19,055 bases of DNA from Wuchereria bancrofti (Eukaryota > Nematoda > Chromadorea > Rhabditida > Onchocercidae): NCBI GenBank assembly GCA_005281725.1, contig SSBO01000045.1, positions 5,782-24,836 on the forward strand. Direction: 5' to 3'. The notes below the pieces were generated by a model. It did no database searches, had not been told where the DNA came from, and saw only the letters and a list, made by a program, of their open reading frames with translations. The position numbers were made by a program, and so were the translations under genes. Positions 1-8,549 of the stretch are shown piece by piece. Each line of letters begins with the position of its first letter. The stretch's first letter is position 1.

Positions 1-231
1 AACATATAGTTTTTGAATGTTTGTAAACAAATTTTTTTCTTGAAAATAATTTGTTTAATTTTTGAGAATTGAATTGTAAACATTTCATAAAGGCATATTT
101 ATGGAATACTTCTGAACTGTTCATCTTTGAATTACAATTGATTTAGTAAAATGATAAATCATAACAAAAGAAGAAAAAGAGTAAAGAAACATGTAAATAT
201 ACAAGCTAATAATATTTTATTTTTTTGCAAG

Positions 232-345
232 ATCAAATTGCAAATGAAAGACAGAAAAACAGTGAATTTGCATCATTGCTTGAAAAGCGTGAAATTGGAA
301 CTTAACAACTTTCGAATTCTTATGGATAAGAAGCAAAAGCGAATA
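232..345 (+). CDS. possible 5' exon of the coiled-coil gene
   Basis: A T-rich tract ending in GCAAG precedes base 232 and a GTAAGC donor follows 345, giving 38 open codons. Two frames compete. The frame open across the whole exon ends in LNNFRILMDKKQKRI. A second frame, from 231, reads QIANERQKNSEFASLLEKRE, which looks more like a coiled coil but stops at 303-305. Joining the second frame to the first would need a one-base shift near 290, so this may be a damaged exon. Its end phase does not match the next candidate exon at 818. It is assigned to the coiled-coil gene only because of residue composition and strand. Function unknown. Confidence 0.3.
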
Positions 346-465
346 GTAAGCTTTTTTTCCAAGATAAAGTAAAGAAACACGTTTTCATTCAACTTAAAAC
401 TATCATTTCGTAATTTATTATGAAAGTTTTGATTGGAAAAAAATTTCGTTTCTCCTGGAACTTAC

Positions 466-553
466 ATTTTCGAGGCGTACGATCTTAAAATGTCATTTCT
501 GGTCAGATGGCAATCAATATTGTAAACAGATTGGTGTCGATTGAAGTCGTGTT
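466..553 (-). CDS. candidate minus-strand exon downstream of the OB-fold exons
   Basis: The minus strand reads HDFNRHQSVYNIDCHLTRND then ILRSYASK, followed by a strong AAAT|GTAAGT donor; the start is placed after a GATGAG acceptor. An aromatic FNF-like stretch followed by LR.(Y/W)AS is also found just after the first OB fold of POT1 proteins, which is why it is placed with the exons at 884-1682. No GD...SSG segment, expected between the two parts, was found in 554-883. A phase-compatible link to 884-965 was not established. Confidence 0.25.
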
Positions 554-817
554 CTCATCTTCAATAATTTTTTAAACTAGAATTCTATAACTTTATTGTT
601 TGATTCTGATATATTTCAAATTAAGAAAAAAAAGTTGAGTAATAATAGAATAACAAAAAGAAATAAATACGAATGGAGAAAAACAGTAGTAAACATTACT
701 ACTATGTCATTCATAGAGCACTTACTAGCATCGCTCATCCATCTTACCTTGTCAGTGATCGTTAATGTTGGCATTTCAATTAAAGCAAATTGTTAATTGA
801 TTCGATTTGTATATAAG

Positions 818-870
818 AAGATTTGATGGAAGAAAAATTAGATCTGAAGCATGAAAATTCACGTTTAAAG
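818..870 (+). CDS. possible small coiled-coil exon
   Basis: Bases 820-870 read DLMEEKLDLKHENSRLK, rich in Glu, Lys and Leu with heptad-like spacing. They end at an AAG|GTATTG donor in phase 0, which matches the phase-0 start of the exon at 1863. The acceptor, TATATAAG, is weak. The exon lies between minus-strand candidate exons at 466-553 and 884-965, so if both readings are right the two genes interleave. The short length makes a chance match possible. Confidence 0.3.
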
Positions 871-883
871 GTATTGGATGAAG

Positions 884-1682
884 TCAGTTCAGAATATAAT
901 ATTTTCCGGGTTTGCAAGGATCTTTTAACGTGACCACACGCGCAAAACGGTAATGCGTCAACTTGCTGAAAGAGCTCCATGTTGTTAGTCATAAAAGTTT
1001 TAATGAATTCACCTGTTAAGCTGTTTGTACCTCATCTTAACTCTCCCATAAACGGCAGTGCTATGCTGAAAGCTTTCGGAAAATGTGTCATATGATGCCT
1101 CGATACCGCTTTCCGTTATCCTACAATGAGGTCCAGGTCGGTTCATTTTATAACTATAAAATTCAAAAATCATTTCAGGGAGTCGTTTTTTTGCGAATTT
1201 GGATTTAGCACTGCAAAAAACGCTGTAAGCATCGGATGACAACAGAGTTAAATGTGAAAAACTGGAAAAATTGTGTGTGGAAATCAGTTTTCCTTTATTT
1301 GTGGGCAAATTTAAATGAAATTGGTTCTCAGCAATATCTTGATGCAATTTAGCTTTACACAAAATCATTTAAAAATATGCTGCCCTATGATATTCTCCAC
1401 CTTCAATTTAAAGAGATTTTATATTATCTAATTATGAATTCTATACTTTTTGCATTTAGATCAGTCAGAATCAGATAAATTCCAGATGACTTCTGATCTC
1501 CATAGTGCTTGAAATAAGCTTCGCTATGCCCTGAATAAATGCTCAATATATGAAATAAATATTGAAAACTTAAAATTGCAGTCCAGATATTTATTACGGC
1601 TGTATCCCCAAGGTGCGGTACAGCTGGGCATGTTGAGAAGCTTTGCAACTTTTTTTTAAAATTAATACCAATATCATTTCTT
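884..1682 (-). CDS. POT1-like telomere-binding OB-fold exons (tentative)
   Basis: Minus-strand exons read as 1682-1570, 1530-1447, 1337-1013 and 965-884 (TGA). All junctions are GT-AG with matching phase; the best is CTTAACAG|GTGAAT to CTCTTTCAG. The last junction gives TAVYGRVKMRYKQLNSKLTH followed by YRFARVVTLKDP. This resembles the start of the POT1 OB fold (a VYG.VKF segment, then DY..VVTI.D). The upstream exons give LGDTAVINIWTAILRH and SSGIYLILTD, which resemble the later GDI..hxR and SSG...L strands, so the order is reversed relative to POT1. There may be two gene copies, or the likeness is partly chance. An in-frame ATG at 1368 could start a shorter gene of 1368-1013 plus 965-884. POT1 proteins bind single-stranded telomeric DNA in the nucleus. 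Confidence 0.4.
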
Positions 1683-1862
1683 CTGCAAAATAAAATAGTG
1701 CGATTATATAACATTTCATTTACTGCTCAAATCTTTGGCTTCTTTTAAAATTTTAATTTTTAGATAAATGCAGTTGTTTTAAATAGGATATGAAACGATT
1801 ATTGTAAAAAACATCAGTCCTTTTGCAAATACATTGCAAGATTGTTTTAGATGTGAAATCAG

Positions 1863-3101
1863 AAATGTGCTGAATTATATGAAAATTTGAGGCAAACTTT
1901 TGAAGAAAATGACAATTTAATCAAACAGAAAGATGATCTCACTATTGCTCTGGGCGAGGCAAAAGTAATGTTAGAATGTAAAACGGATCTGGGTTTACAA
2001 GCAGCTAGCACTATCAAGGTTGATTTTCAAGTCAGTTTTGATAATATGAAGATAGTTTTAATTTGTTTCTTCACATATGGAACAAAGTATATGATAACAT
2101 TACCACGGCTGGGCATTATTCACATCGATAATTTTTTGAAACTTGTATCCATCAGCTTATTTTATTTGATTTTATGACTGTTTATATTAAACGATTGCTG
2201 TAATTGGAATTATAAAAATTGATTTCTGTTAGTCTTACTTTCTTGTTATTTGTAGTGTATAAAAAAGGAGCTGCAAAAATTTGAAGACCAGATGAATGAA
2301 CGTTTCCGTAAACTATGTAGAGGAAAAGAGAAGATGAAACAATTGTTGAGCGAAGGGGAACTTAATATTGCCAAATTGGAGTGTCGCCTTGTGAAAAATA
2401 CTAATGAATGTAAGGAGTGCTGCTTTTTCCTTTAAATTTGATGGTACGTACCTAAGAAATTATTTCATTGGTTGAATTTCATTAATATTTATTTTTCAGG
2501 TACAGCGAATTGCAACATGTCGAAAGTAAAATAGATGAGTTGCGAAAACGGAATGAATATTTAAAAAGGAAATATGATAAGCGAGAAGGTTTTCTTGAAG
2601 ACATGGAAGCGTTTCTTCAAGCTATGAAGATTCGTTGTGAAAAAGTTTATTTTTTTCAGAAATCCATTGAATTTTGTTAGAATGAATTTAATTGAGAAGT
2701 TGAAAAAGCTTGTGAAACTAAGCTGTAATTTGGAAAACTCGTATTTGATCGCAAGCAAAAGAGCCAGTGCATTTGAGAATGGTGCAGTAAAATTAGTGAA
2801 GAAATCCAAAACACACATGCGACCATCTTATCTGGATCGATTGAAATTGGCAAAAATTGCGCAGCGTCTCGAGAAGGTAATATTTTTCCTAAAGAGCAAA
2901 CAGCATCAATTTTGTCATATGATCATTCCCATAATAATAAAAAATATAAGGAATTGAATCATGACTGATACAAAATTACAGACTATATTTTGAAATGCTG
3001 CATGTTACTTAGAGTTGTTTTTTATATTTTTTATAATAGTCTGGAATGAGAACATAATTTTTCAGGATACTGGCAAAAAAGAGAAATTGGGGAAATACTG
3101 A
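1863..3101 (+). CDS. coiled-coil protein, 3' exons, frames partly broken
   Basis: Exons read are 1863-2018, 2256-2409, 2500-2644, about 2660-2876 and 3066-3101, ending in TGA. Each is rich in Glu, Lys, Leu and Gln with long-helix character, for example KKELQKFEDQMNERFRKL and VESKIDELRKRNEYLKRKYD. The last two exons are more basic (LIEKLKKLVKL, PSYLDRLKLAKIAQRLEK) and the end reads DTGKKEKLGKY. Phases agree between exons 1 and 2 and between exons 4 and 5. They disagree by one base between exons 2 and 3 (GAAT|GTAAGG to CAG|GTACAG) and again around 2645-2660, where no GT-AG intron restores frame. This is either a decaying gene or uncorrected single-base errors. No family recognised; a structural or cytoskeletal role would only be a guess. 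Confidence 0.55.
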
Positions 3102-3900
3102 GGTAGTAGTATTGTGCATATTCTATCTTGGCGCAATTTGAACACCAATGTTTAGTATTATCTGCTAGTAGTTCCGCTGATAGAGCGCAGAACTCGGTGT
3201 TACTACTAATAGTACTAGTCAAACAACTCATGCCGTTTCTGAAAATGGCTTTCGTATGGTGTAAATTAGTTACCGCCAGGTTATAATGGTTTGGCTTTTT
3301 GCTTTCCTAGTAGTAGAATTTTTTGTAGTCATAGCAAAAAATGATCGTTTGTGCTCATTTTCTCTGCCATGTGGCGTTGGTAAATAGAGATTAATCATAT
3401 CTTTACATGTCTTTCTGGTTTCATACATTATGATTCATTTAGTTGGATTCATATTTCTGTATTTTATTGTAGCACCGTGCGATAAAGTTCTTCAAAACTT
3501 TTACTTTTTTTGATGAATCTTTGAAAAGTAAACTTTGCACATACATTGGTTCAAATTCTGGAAGACTGTGTTTTATAAAATTAGGTTAACTGGTAGTTTT
3601 ATTTGCCAAATTTCAACTCGTTACTTTCTCAAATGACATTATATAGCTTTATCACACTGCTATTTAACTAACGCCTTTACACCACATTTTTGAATTCTTC
3701 AAATGTTCGTCTTTATAAAATGCGGTTGATGTTTTGCTGTGACATAATATTATCATTATTTGTGTTGTTCTTGTAGAGTTTGTATATTACTTTCGTTTCC
3801 TGATGAGTTTGTTTCATTAGACTTGTTGATTTTTGATGAATATTTTGCAACTTATTGATTTTTGAACATTTTGATTTCATGCATCTCTAGTTGTTAAGCA

Positions 3901-3916
3901 GATGACTTTAGTCATC
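3901..3916. repeat. 7-bp inverted repeat, 2-base loop
   Basis: GATGACT and AGTCATC are perfect inverse complements around TT. It lies 32 bases from a larger hairpin at 3949-3979 in otherwise structureless intergenic DNA. Confidence 0.7.
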
Positions 3917-3948
3917 ATAGCATTGATGTATAACTTTGAAATTCCATA

Positions 3949-3979
3949 TGAATTGTTCATCTTAAAGATGAACAATTCA
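3949..3979. repeat. 15-bp near-perfect palindrome
   Basis: The left arm (3949-3963, ending GTTCATCTT) and the right arm (3965-3979, starting AAGATGAAC) are exact inverse complements around a single A. It could be a cruciform-forming site, a relic of terminal inverted repeats, or a two-sided 3' end signal between convergent genes. The sequence alone does not decide. Confidence 0.75.
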
Positions 3980-4239
3980 GATATAAAAACATTTTTTTTT
4001 CTCAAATTTATATCACTTAAAATGTAGGATGAAATATAAAAAAGATCAAAAGCCCAACAAAGTAGTATATGAAAAAGAAAAAAAAATAAACCCATTCAGT
4101 AGCGTGTTGTACCCTAAAACTAAAACTAGGATCAACTAATTAAATATATATTATCAAATTCAAATCAAATAACTCTCATTCTGGGTTTAGGAACAATTCA
4201 CAGCTCGATTAAATAGCATGTAAAGTTGAAAAACTTATT

Positions 4240-7200
4240 TCACTCATATTTCTCAAATTTGAAGTTGTAAGTAGCTTTACTGAAGTTTGTAGCTTTATTG
4301 TTACTGAAAGTAAAGACTTTGAAGTGGAAATGATTTTAAGTAACAAGTGTATTAAGGTCGTACCCAAAACGTTTAGGTCCATAGAAAAGTACTTTAAAAC
4401 ACGTTCCAAGATTTTGTTTGCCACTGAGTTTCATTTGATCAGCTAAGGCAAATGTTTGCTGCAATTCGGCGTATATGCTAACCAAAGCCTAATAGAAAAA
4501 ATTTTCAATTTTCAAAAAAATGGAATGTTCTTAACCAAAGTTAAATTGGAACTTTTCTGCACAGGAAAAGAACTTACTCGGCAATTTTTCAAAAATGAAA
4601 ATGAATAACTTTTGGTATAAAAAAATTAAACAAATTAATTATACTATTTTAAAAGGGATTTCAACTAAATACAAACCACTAGCAAGCTATAGCAAGCTCC
4701 CAACCAATGATAGCAAATGACATAAACTTCACAAAAGCTTCTTCAGAAAACCAACGCTTACGAATGTGTGTTTCAGCAAGTGTCTCAAACCAAGCACTTC
4801 TCAATGTTGCCGATCCAGCGAGCTGTACATGTAAATCTGGTACCGAATCTATAAAAAAATTAATAGTGAAATATTTCCAACTGGACGGTTTGGATGCAGC
4901 AAAGTATTTGATTTATTTAGAAGGCCAAAATAAACGTCATACTAATTTCTTCTTACGAAGATAAATTAGGAAGCTATTTTTTATGAGTTTTAAAAAAAGA
5001 AGTTAAGAACTTTCAAAGTAAACAAACTAAATAAAAAGTATGGGGTCGTCAACAGCTTTCGCAAGAGCACTAGTTGCCGAAAGGACACCTCGCAATTGCT
5101 GAATTAATTCCTAAAAGAAACAAAAAATATTTAAAAAAAGCAGTGGAATTAGCGATTTGTGCAGTGGAATTAGTAGTTACAAATAAAAAAGAGCTTAACT
5201 TTTCAAATTTTTTAAAACGATAAGTTGGTGAAAATAAGAAAAAACGAGATCTTTTTCGATTTCTTTTTGAACGCAATTTAGAATTACTGCTAAAAAGTAC
5301 CAAACGCTATACAATGAAAACCTGAGAAAATACAAAGTTTAAAGTCCATGTCAAAGTAAAATTGACAAACAAATTTGACACATCCTTACACTTTTCTGAC
5401 TTCATTTCAATAAAGCTCTTCAAAAATAAAGCCAATAAAAAAACACATACTTCCACTCCTTGCTCAAAATATGTTGGTCGGGTTCCAGACTGAGGTTTCA
5501 CCAATATTTCCAAAATTTTCAGCTCGTGTTCGAAACGGCTTTTATTGGTAGGAGGAACTTTCCTCACAAGTAGTCTGGAATAGAAATAAAGTTATTTAAT
5601 ATGTTTAGTGAAAATCTAACTTATAAACATTCGAACACATCTCAACTGCACATGATTGAAAAAAAATAATAAAATTACCTACTGCCTTAAATGTTGCTAA
5701 TTTCTTAAGTTTTCAACAAGTGAATTCGAGTAAAAAGATTATTCATGGAATAATCTACAATTAGAAATACCTCATCACTGAAGACTGGATTTTGTTCCTG
5801 ATATTGCACTGAGCAACGCATACTGTGTACAAATGGTGTAGCTGATGCAAATCGATTGTAAATGACCAAAGTAAAAACATGAATTTTTTAGAAATTAGAC
5901 AAACTGATTTAACGTTAATTTACATTCCCCGGACGTACAAGCATAAAACTCGAATTTATACACATTAAAAAAAGTACAACAAAATACTGGAAGTAAAAAA
6001 CAAATACTTGAAACATGTGAGAATTACATAGATGATTCCTGTTTATATCAAAAAAGATCAAAAACTACGGACTTGATAAGTCAGGTACCTTTGGCAAAAA
6101 GTCAATATTCGCATTGATTGTTGCCGCCGGTAACTGTGTTAATCTTCCGGATTTTTCGACTCTGGAATGAAAACAGTGAAGTCAGTGAAATAATGAAACT
6201 TCTTTTCAAATTTTCAAATCTTTCTGATAATAGACTGTTTAAATAAAACCAACCCCCAAAGTCAGTGAGAATTTTCTGCAAATCGTCGTCACTTAGTTCC
6301 TTCACAACGATAAAGCTCATTTTATTTGGCGATTTTGTTCCACAACCCAACATTCCTTGAAATACAGGCCTGCAATATCATGTTTACCATAAAAACAATT
6401 ACTCATATTAAGAATAATTTTTTTAAAAATAATATCAATAATTTGGTGTCCTAATATTAAATGCGCATTTTTTTAAATATCAATAATGTTCAAAAAAAGT
6501 GATCACACTACTTTTACTCCCATTTACAAAGAAAATATAGATGATCGATGAATCAAGTGAAACGAAACAGCTCAAGGTACAAACATCTGGAAAGAGGAAG
6601 ATTCATTCATATATACTTTTCATATATACTTTTATAGGGTTATATGATAATCTCACGAAGAAATTAAACAAATATGAAGAAACGAAAAAACCAATAGGAA
6701 CCTAAAGAGATAAACTGAAAGTGGAATAGGAAAGCGTGAAAGACATTCAGTACTATTCCTCTCATTTTTTGATCCCCTAAAAAAAGAAAAGTGAATTATG
6801 GAACAATAGGTGAGCTAAAGAAATGAGAAATTCCCGTTAACAAATTTTTTAATTTTTGAGAACAACCTTTCGAACGTTTTTATCGGCAAGCATTTGCTGG
6901 GCAAAGTATTAACAGCATCTTCTTCCATTGTGCTTTTATCAACTGAACTCTTGCCAGCTCCATCTCTGCCACCAATTTTTAATGATGCAGTTAATCCGTC
7001 GCTATTCGGATCAATTCGAAACTCTTCGCACAATCGCTGACCAGCTCGACAATCGTATAAAAAATAGAAAGATTTAATCTGGAATTGGTATACAAAAATG
7101 AAGCTCGCAGTACAAGTAGTAGTACTCTTTCGAACTACAGTTAGTGAAGAAAAAGTTCTGACAAACTGTAATAATAAGAACAAATTTCACATTTCCGCCA

Positions 7201-7880
7201 GCCATCTTTATTGGTATTAAAAACTCCAAAAAAAAAAAAAAAAACATATCGCCTTTAAATACTTCAAAAAAGCACCTGTTGTACATTTGTACTTGAAAAG
7301 GTAACATAATATTCGAATTCAGGAACTCAACAGTAAACCGAACTACAGCCTTATCTTCTGGAGGCCTTGTTACCTCATTCGCAACAACATTCGCCAACAA
7401 ACAACTCGTTTGACTTTTTGGCATTGATAATCGCTGAAAGATAAAAATAGTTCTCAGATACTGAAGATAAAATTGACAAGTATATGAAATCAATTCGAAA
7501 AAATGACTAACATCGAGATCAGTGCGAAGAGTGAAGTCTTTTAACAACAGGCGGCTGCAAGGTTTCTGAGAGAGCGTTACGTCCAGCCCAAAAACAAGTT
7601 CCAAAGAGCTCTTAAAAATTCCATGATAAGTTTGGAAACGATATAAATTCATGCTAAGTTTAGAAATAGAAACAGAATACAAATATATAAATAATATAAA
7701 TAAACTCCATAAAAAAAAGGAATCCATTTGCTGACATAACATAGTTCAAAGATTAAACTCATAATTTAAAATTAACCAACCACTAGGATCGTTGTTTGCT
7801 ACAGAGACTTGTTCGTTACTCATTCTTGTTGTTGCCATGCCTGATGATTCTTGTTCTAAGTTAGTACTCGTTGAAGCCAT
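4240..7880 (-). CDS. multi-exon protein with DOCK-family DHR-2-like C-terminus
   Basis: Minus-strand exons: 7880-7781 (ATG), 7653-7512, 7433-7276, 7157-6867, 6369-6254, 6159-6089, 5841-5771, 5574-5451, 5110-5028, 4880-4733 (or from 4848), 4488-4364, 4303-4240 (TGA). From exon 2 on, one GT-AG phase-consistent chain exists; exon 1 to 2 does not match in phase. The C-terminus reads VEELIQQLRGVLSATSALAK, then LRSAWFETLAETHI..SEEA, then AELQQTF...LGTCFKVLFYG. From memory of the family this follows the order of DOCK DHR-2 domains (a V..L...R.VL.AT segment, LR.TWL..MA..H, LGTYFRV.FYG), which load GTP onto Rac or Cdc42. About 120 residues expected before AELQQTF, and the catalytic rest of DHR-2, are absent. 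The earlier exons match nothing I know. About 500 residues against the usual 1,800 or more, so a truncated paralogue or relic is likely. Confidence 0.6.
7228..7244. repeat. 17-base A homopolymer
   Basis: An uninterrupted run of A on the plus strand (T on the gene strand), inside the intron between minus-strand exons 7433-7276 and 7157-6867. Its length is prone to sequencing error but lies outside coding sequence. Confidence 0.9.
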
Positions 7881-8077
7881 CCCATCTAGAATGTGAGAAT
7901 ATTCATAAAAATTTGAACTTAAAAAATCTTAAACTGGACTCAGAAATTCCTGCTGCAGTGACAGACTTGTAACTGTATGTATGAAAATTTTGCTAAGACT
8001 TAACACATTAACATCTATAAAAGAGACTTAAACTTACGAAATAAAGCCTACGTCAGCCATTCTGAGCATTCGTATAA

Positions 8078-8099
8078 ACGTAGTCGCTTTACGTAGTCG
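8078..8099. repeat. ACGTAGTCG direct repeat
   Basis: The 9-mer occurs at 8078-8086 and 8091-8099, 13 bases apart, about 200 bases upstream of the minus-strand start at 7880. It is richer in GC than its surroundings. This could be a transcription factor site pair, or chance. Confidence 0.4.
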
Positions 8100-8359
8100 G
8101 AATGTAATGAATCATATTTTATCATTTATTTTTTTCAGAAGCCTAAGCATATAGTCCAACTATTTTCGATGATTTGTAGAATATTTATAATGATATTCAA
8201 CAGATATTTTCAATACTTGAAATTTCTGCTTTTACAAATGTCAAACAGCTGAATTATTCAATGTAAACAATACTACAGCAGCAAATATGCAGCTCGTTTC
8301 ATAATGATGGTATTGCCGCATATTTTTTTCGGTTTTTCTAATGTTCATTTTTACACACA

Positions 8360-8413
8360 TTATATATATAAATATATATATACATACATACTTGTTGACA
8401 TCATATATATATA
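8360..8413. repeat. TA-rich microsatellite
   Basis: Two runs of alternating T and A are separated by a short TACATACATACTTGTTGACA segment. This is ordinary low-complexity sequence; the ORF crossing it (8304-8489, plus) is most likely meaningless. Confidence 0.85.
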
Positions 8414-8549
8414 CAGAAGGCTAATGCAAACTGTTTATTCACATTGTATTGTCGATGATGTCAACAAGAAAAGAGGAAATAGTTTGTAGCAGTTCGCCAT
8501 CAAAAACGAATAATAGTCTGCTGCTCACCGTTAAATAATCAAACCCTAA

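Larger units (their letters stand above)
3102..4239. other. gene-free stretch between convergent gene ends
   Basis: This is AT-rich sequence between the last plus-strand coiled-coil exon and the last exon of the minus-strand DOCK-like gene. All frames are interrupted and no exon with matching splice sites could be supported. The two perfect hairpins at 3901-3916 and 3949-3979 are its only clear structure. Confidence 0.5.
7881..8549. other. spacer upstream of the DOCK-like gene; no exon supported
   Basis: This lies between the start of the minus-strand DOCK-like gene (7880) and the stop of the next minus-strand gene (8550). All frames are interrupted, apart from a 61-codon plus-strand ORF over the TA microsatellite that looks like chance. 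It holds a repeated ACGTAGTCG motif (8078-8099) and the microsatellite (8360-8413). The promoter of the downstream gene should lie here, but no specific element can be named. Confidence 0.5.

Noticed and set aside
780..992. Minus-strand 70-codon ORF over the end of the OB-fold exons
   Set aside because: The spliced reading of 965-884 in another frame (YRFARVVTLKDP) matches the upstream exon phase; this ORF has no such support.
1215..1236. Apparent 21-base GTAAGC...CAACAG intron on the plus strand removing a stop
   Set aside because: Too short for a known nematode intron, and the region is better read as a minus-strand exon.
4029..4481. Plus-strand four-exon mini-gene (4029-4061, 4191-4219, 4293-4356, 4443-4481)
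   Set aside because: Phases can be made to match, but the minus-strand exons 4488-4364 and 4303-4240 explain the same bases better (LGTCFKVLFYG).
4683..4967. Plus-strand open frame (MIANDINFTKASSENQRLRM...)
   Set aside because: The opposite strand here carries exon 4880/4848-4733, with splice sites, matching phase and DOCK-like sequence; the plus frame is its shadow.
7074..7742. 222-codon minus-strand ORF as a single-exon gene
   Set aside because: It reads through two canonical introns (7511-7434 and 7275-7158) that happen to lack stops in this frame; its coding parts are already included as exons.
8304..8489. Plus-strand 61-codon ORF across the TA microsatellite
   Set aside because: Tyr/Ile repeats dictated by TA dinucleotides; no splice or homology support.
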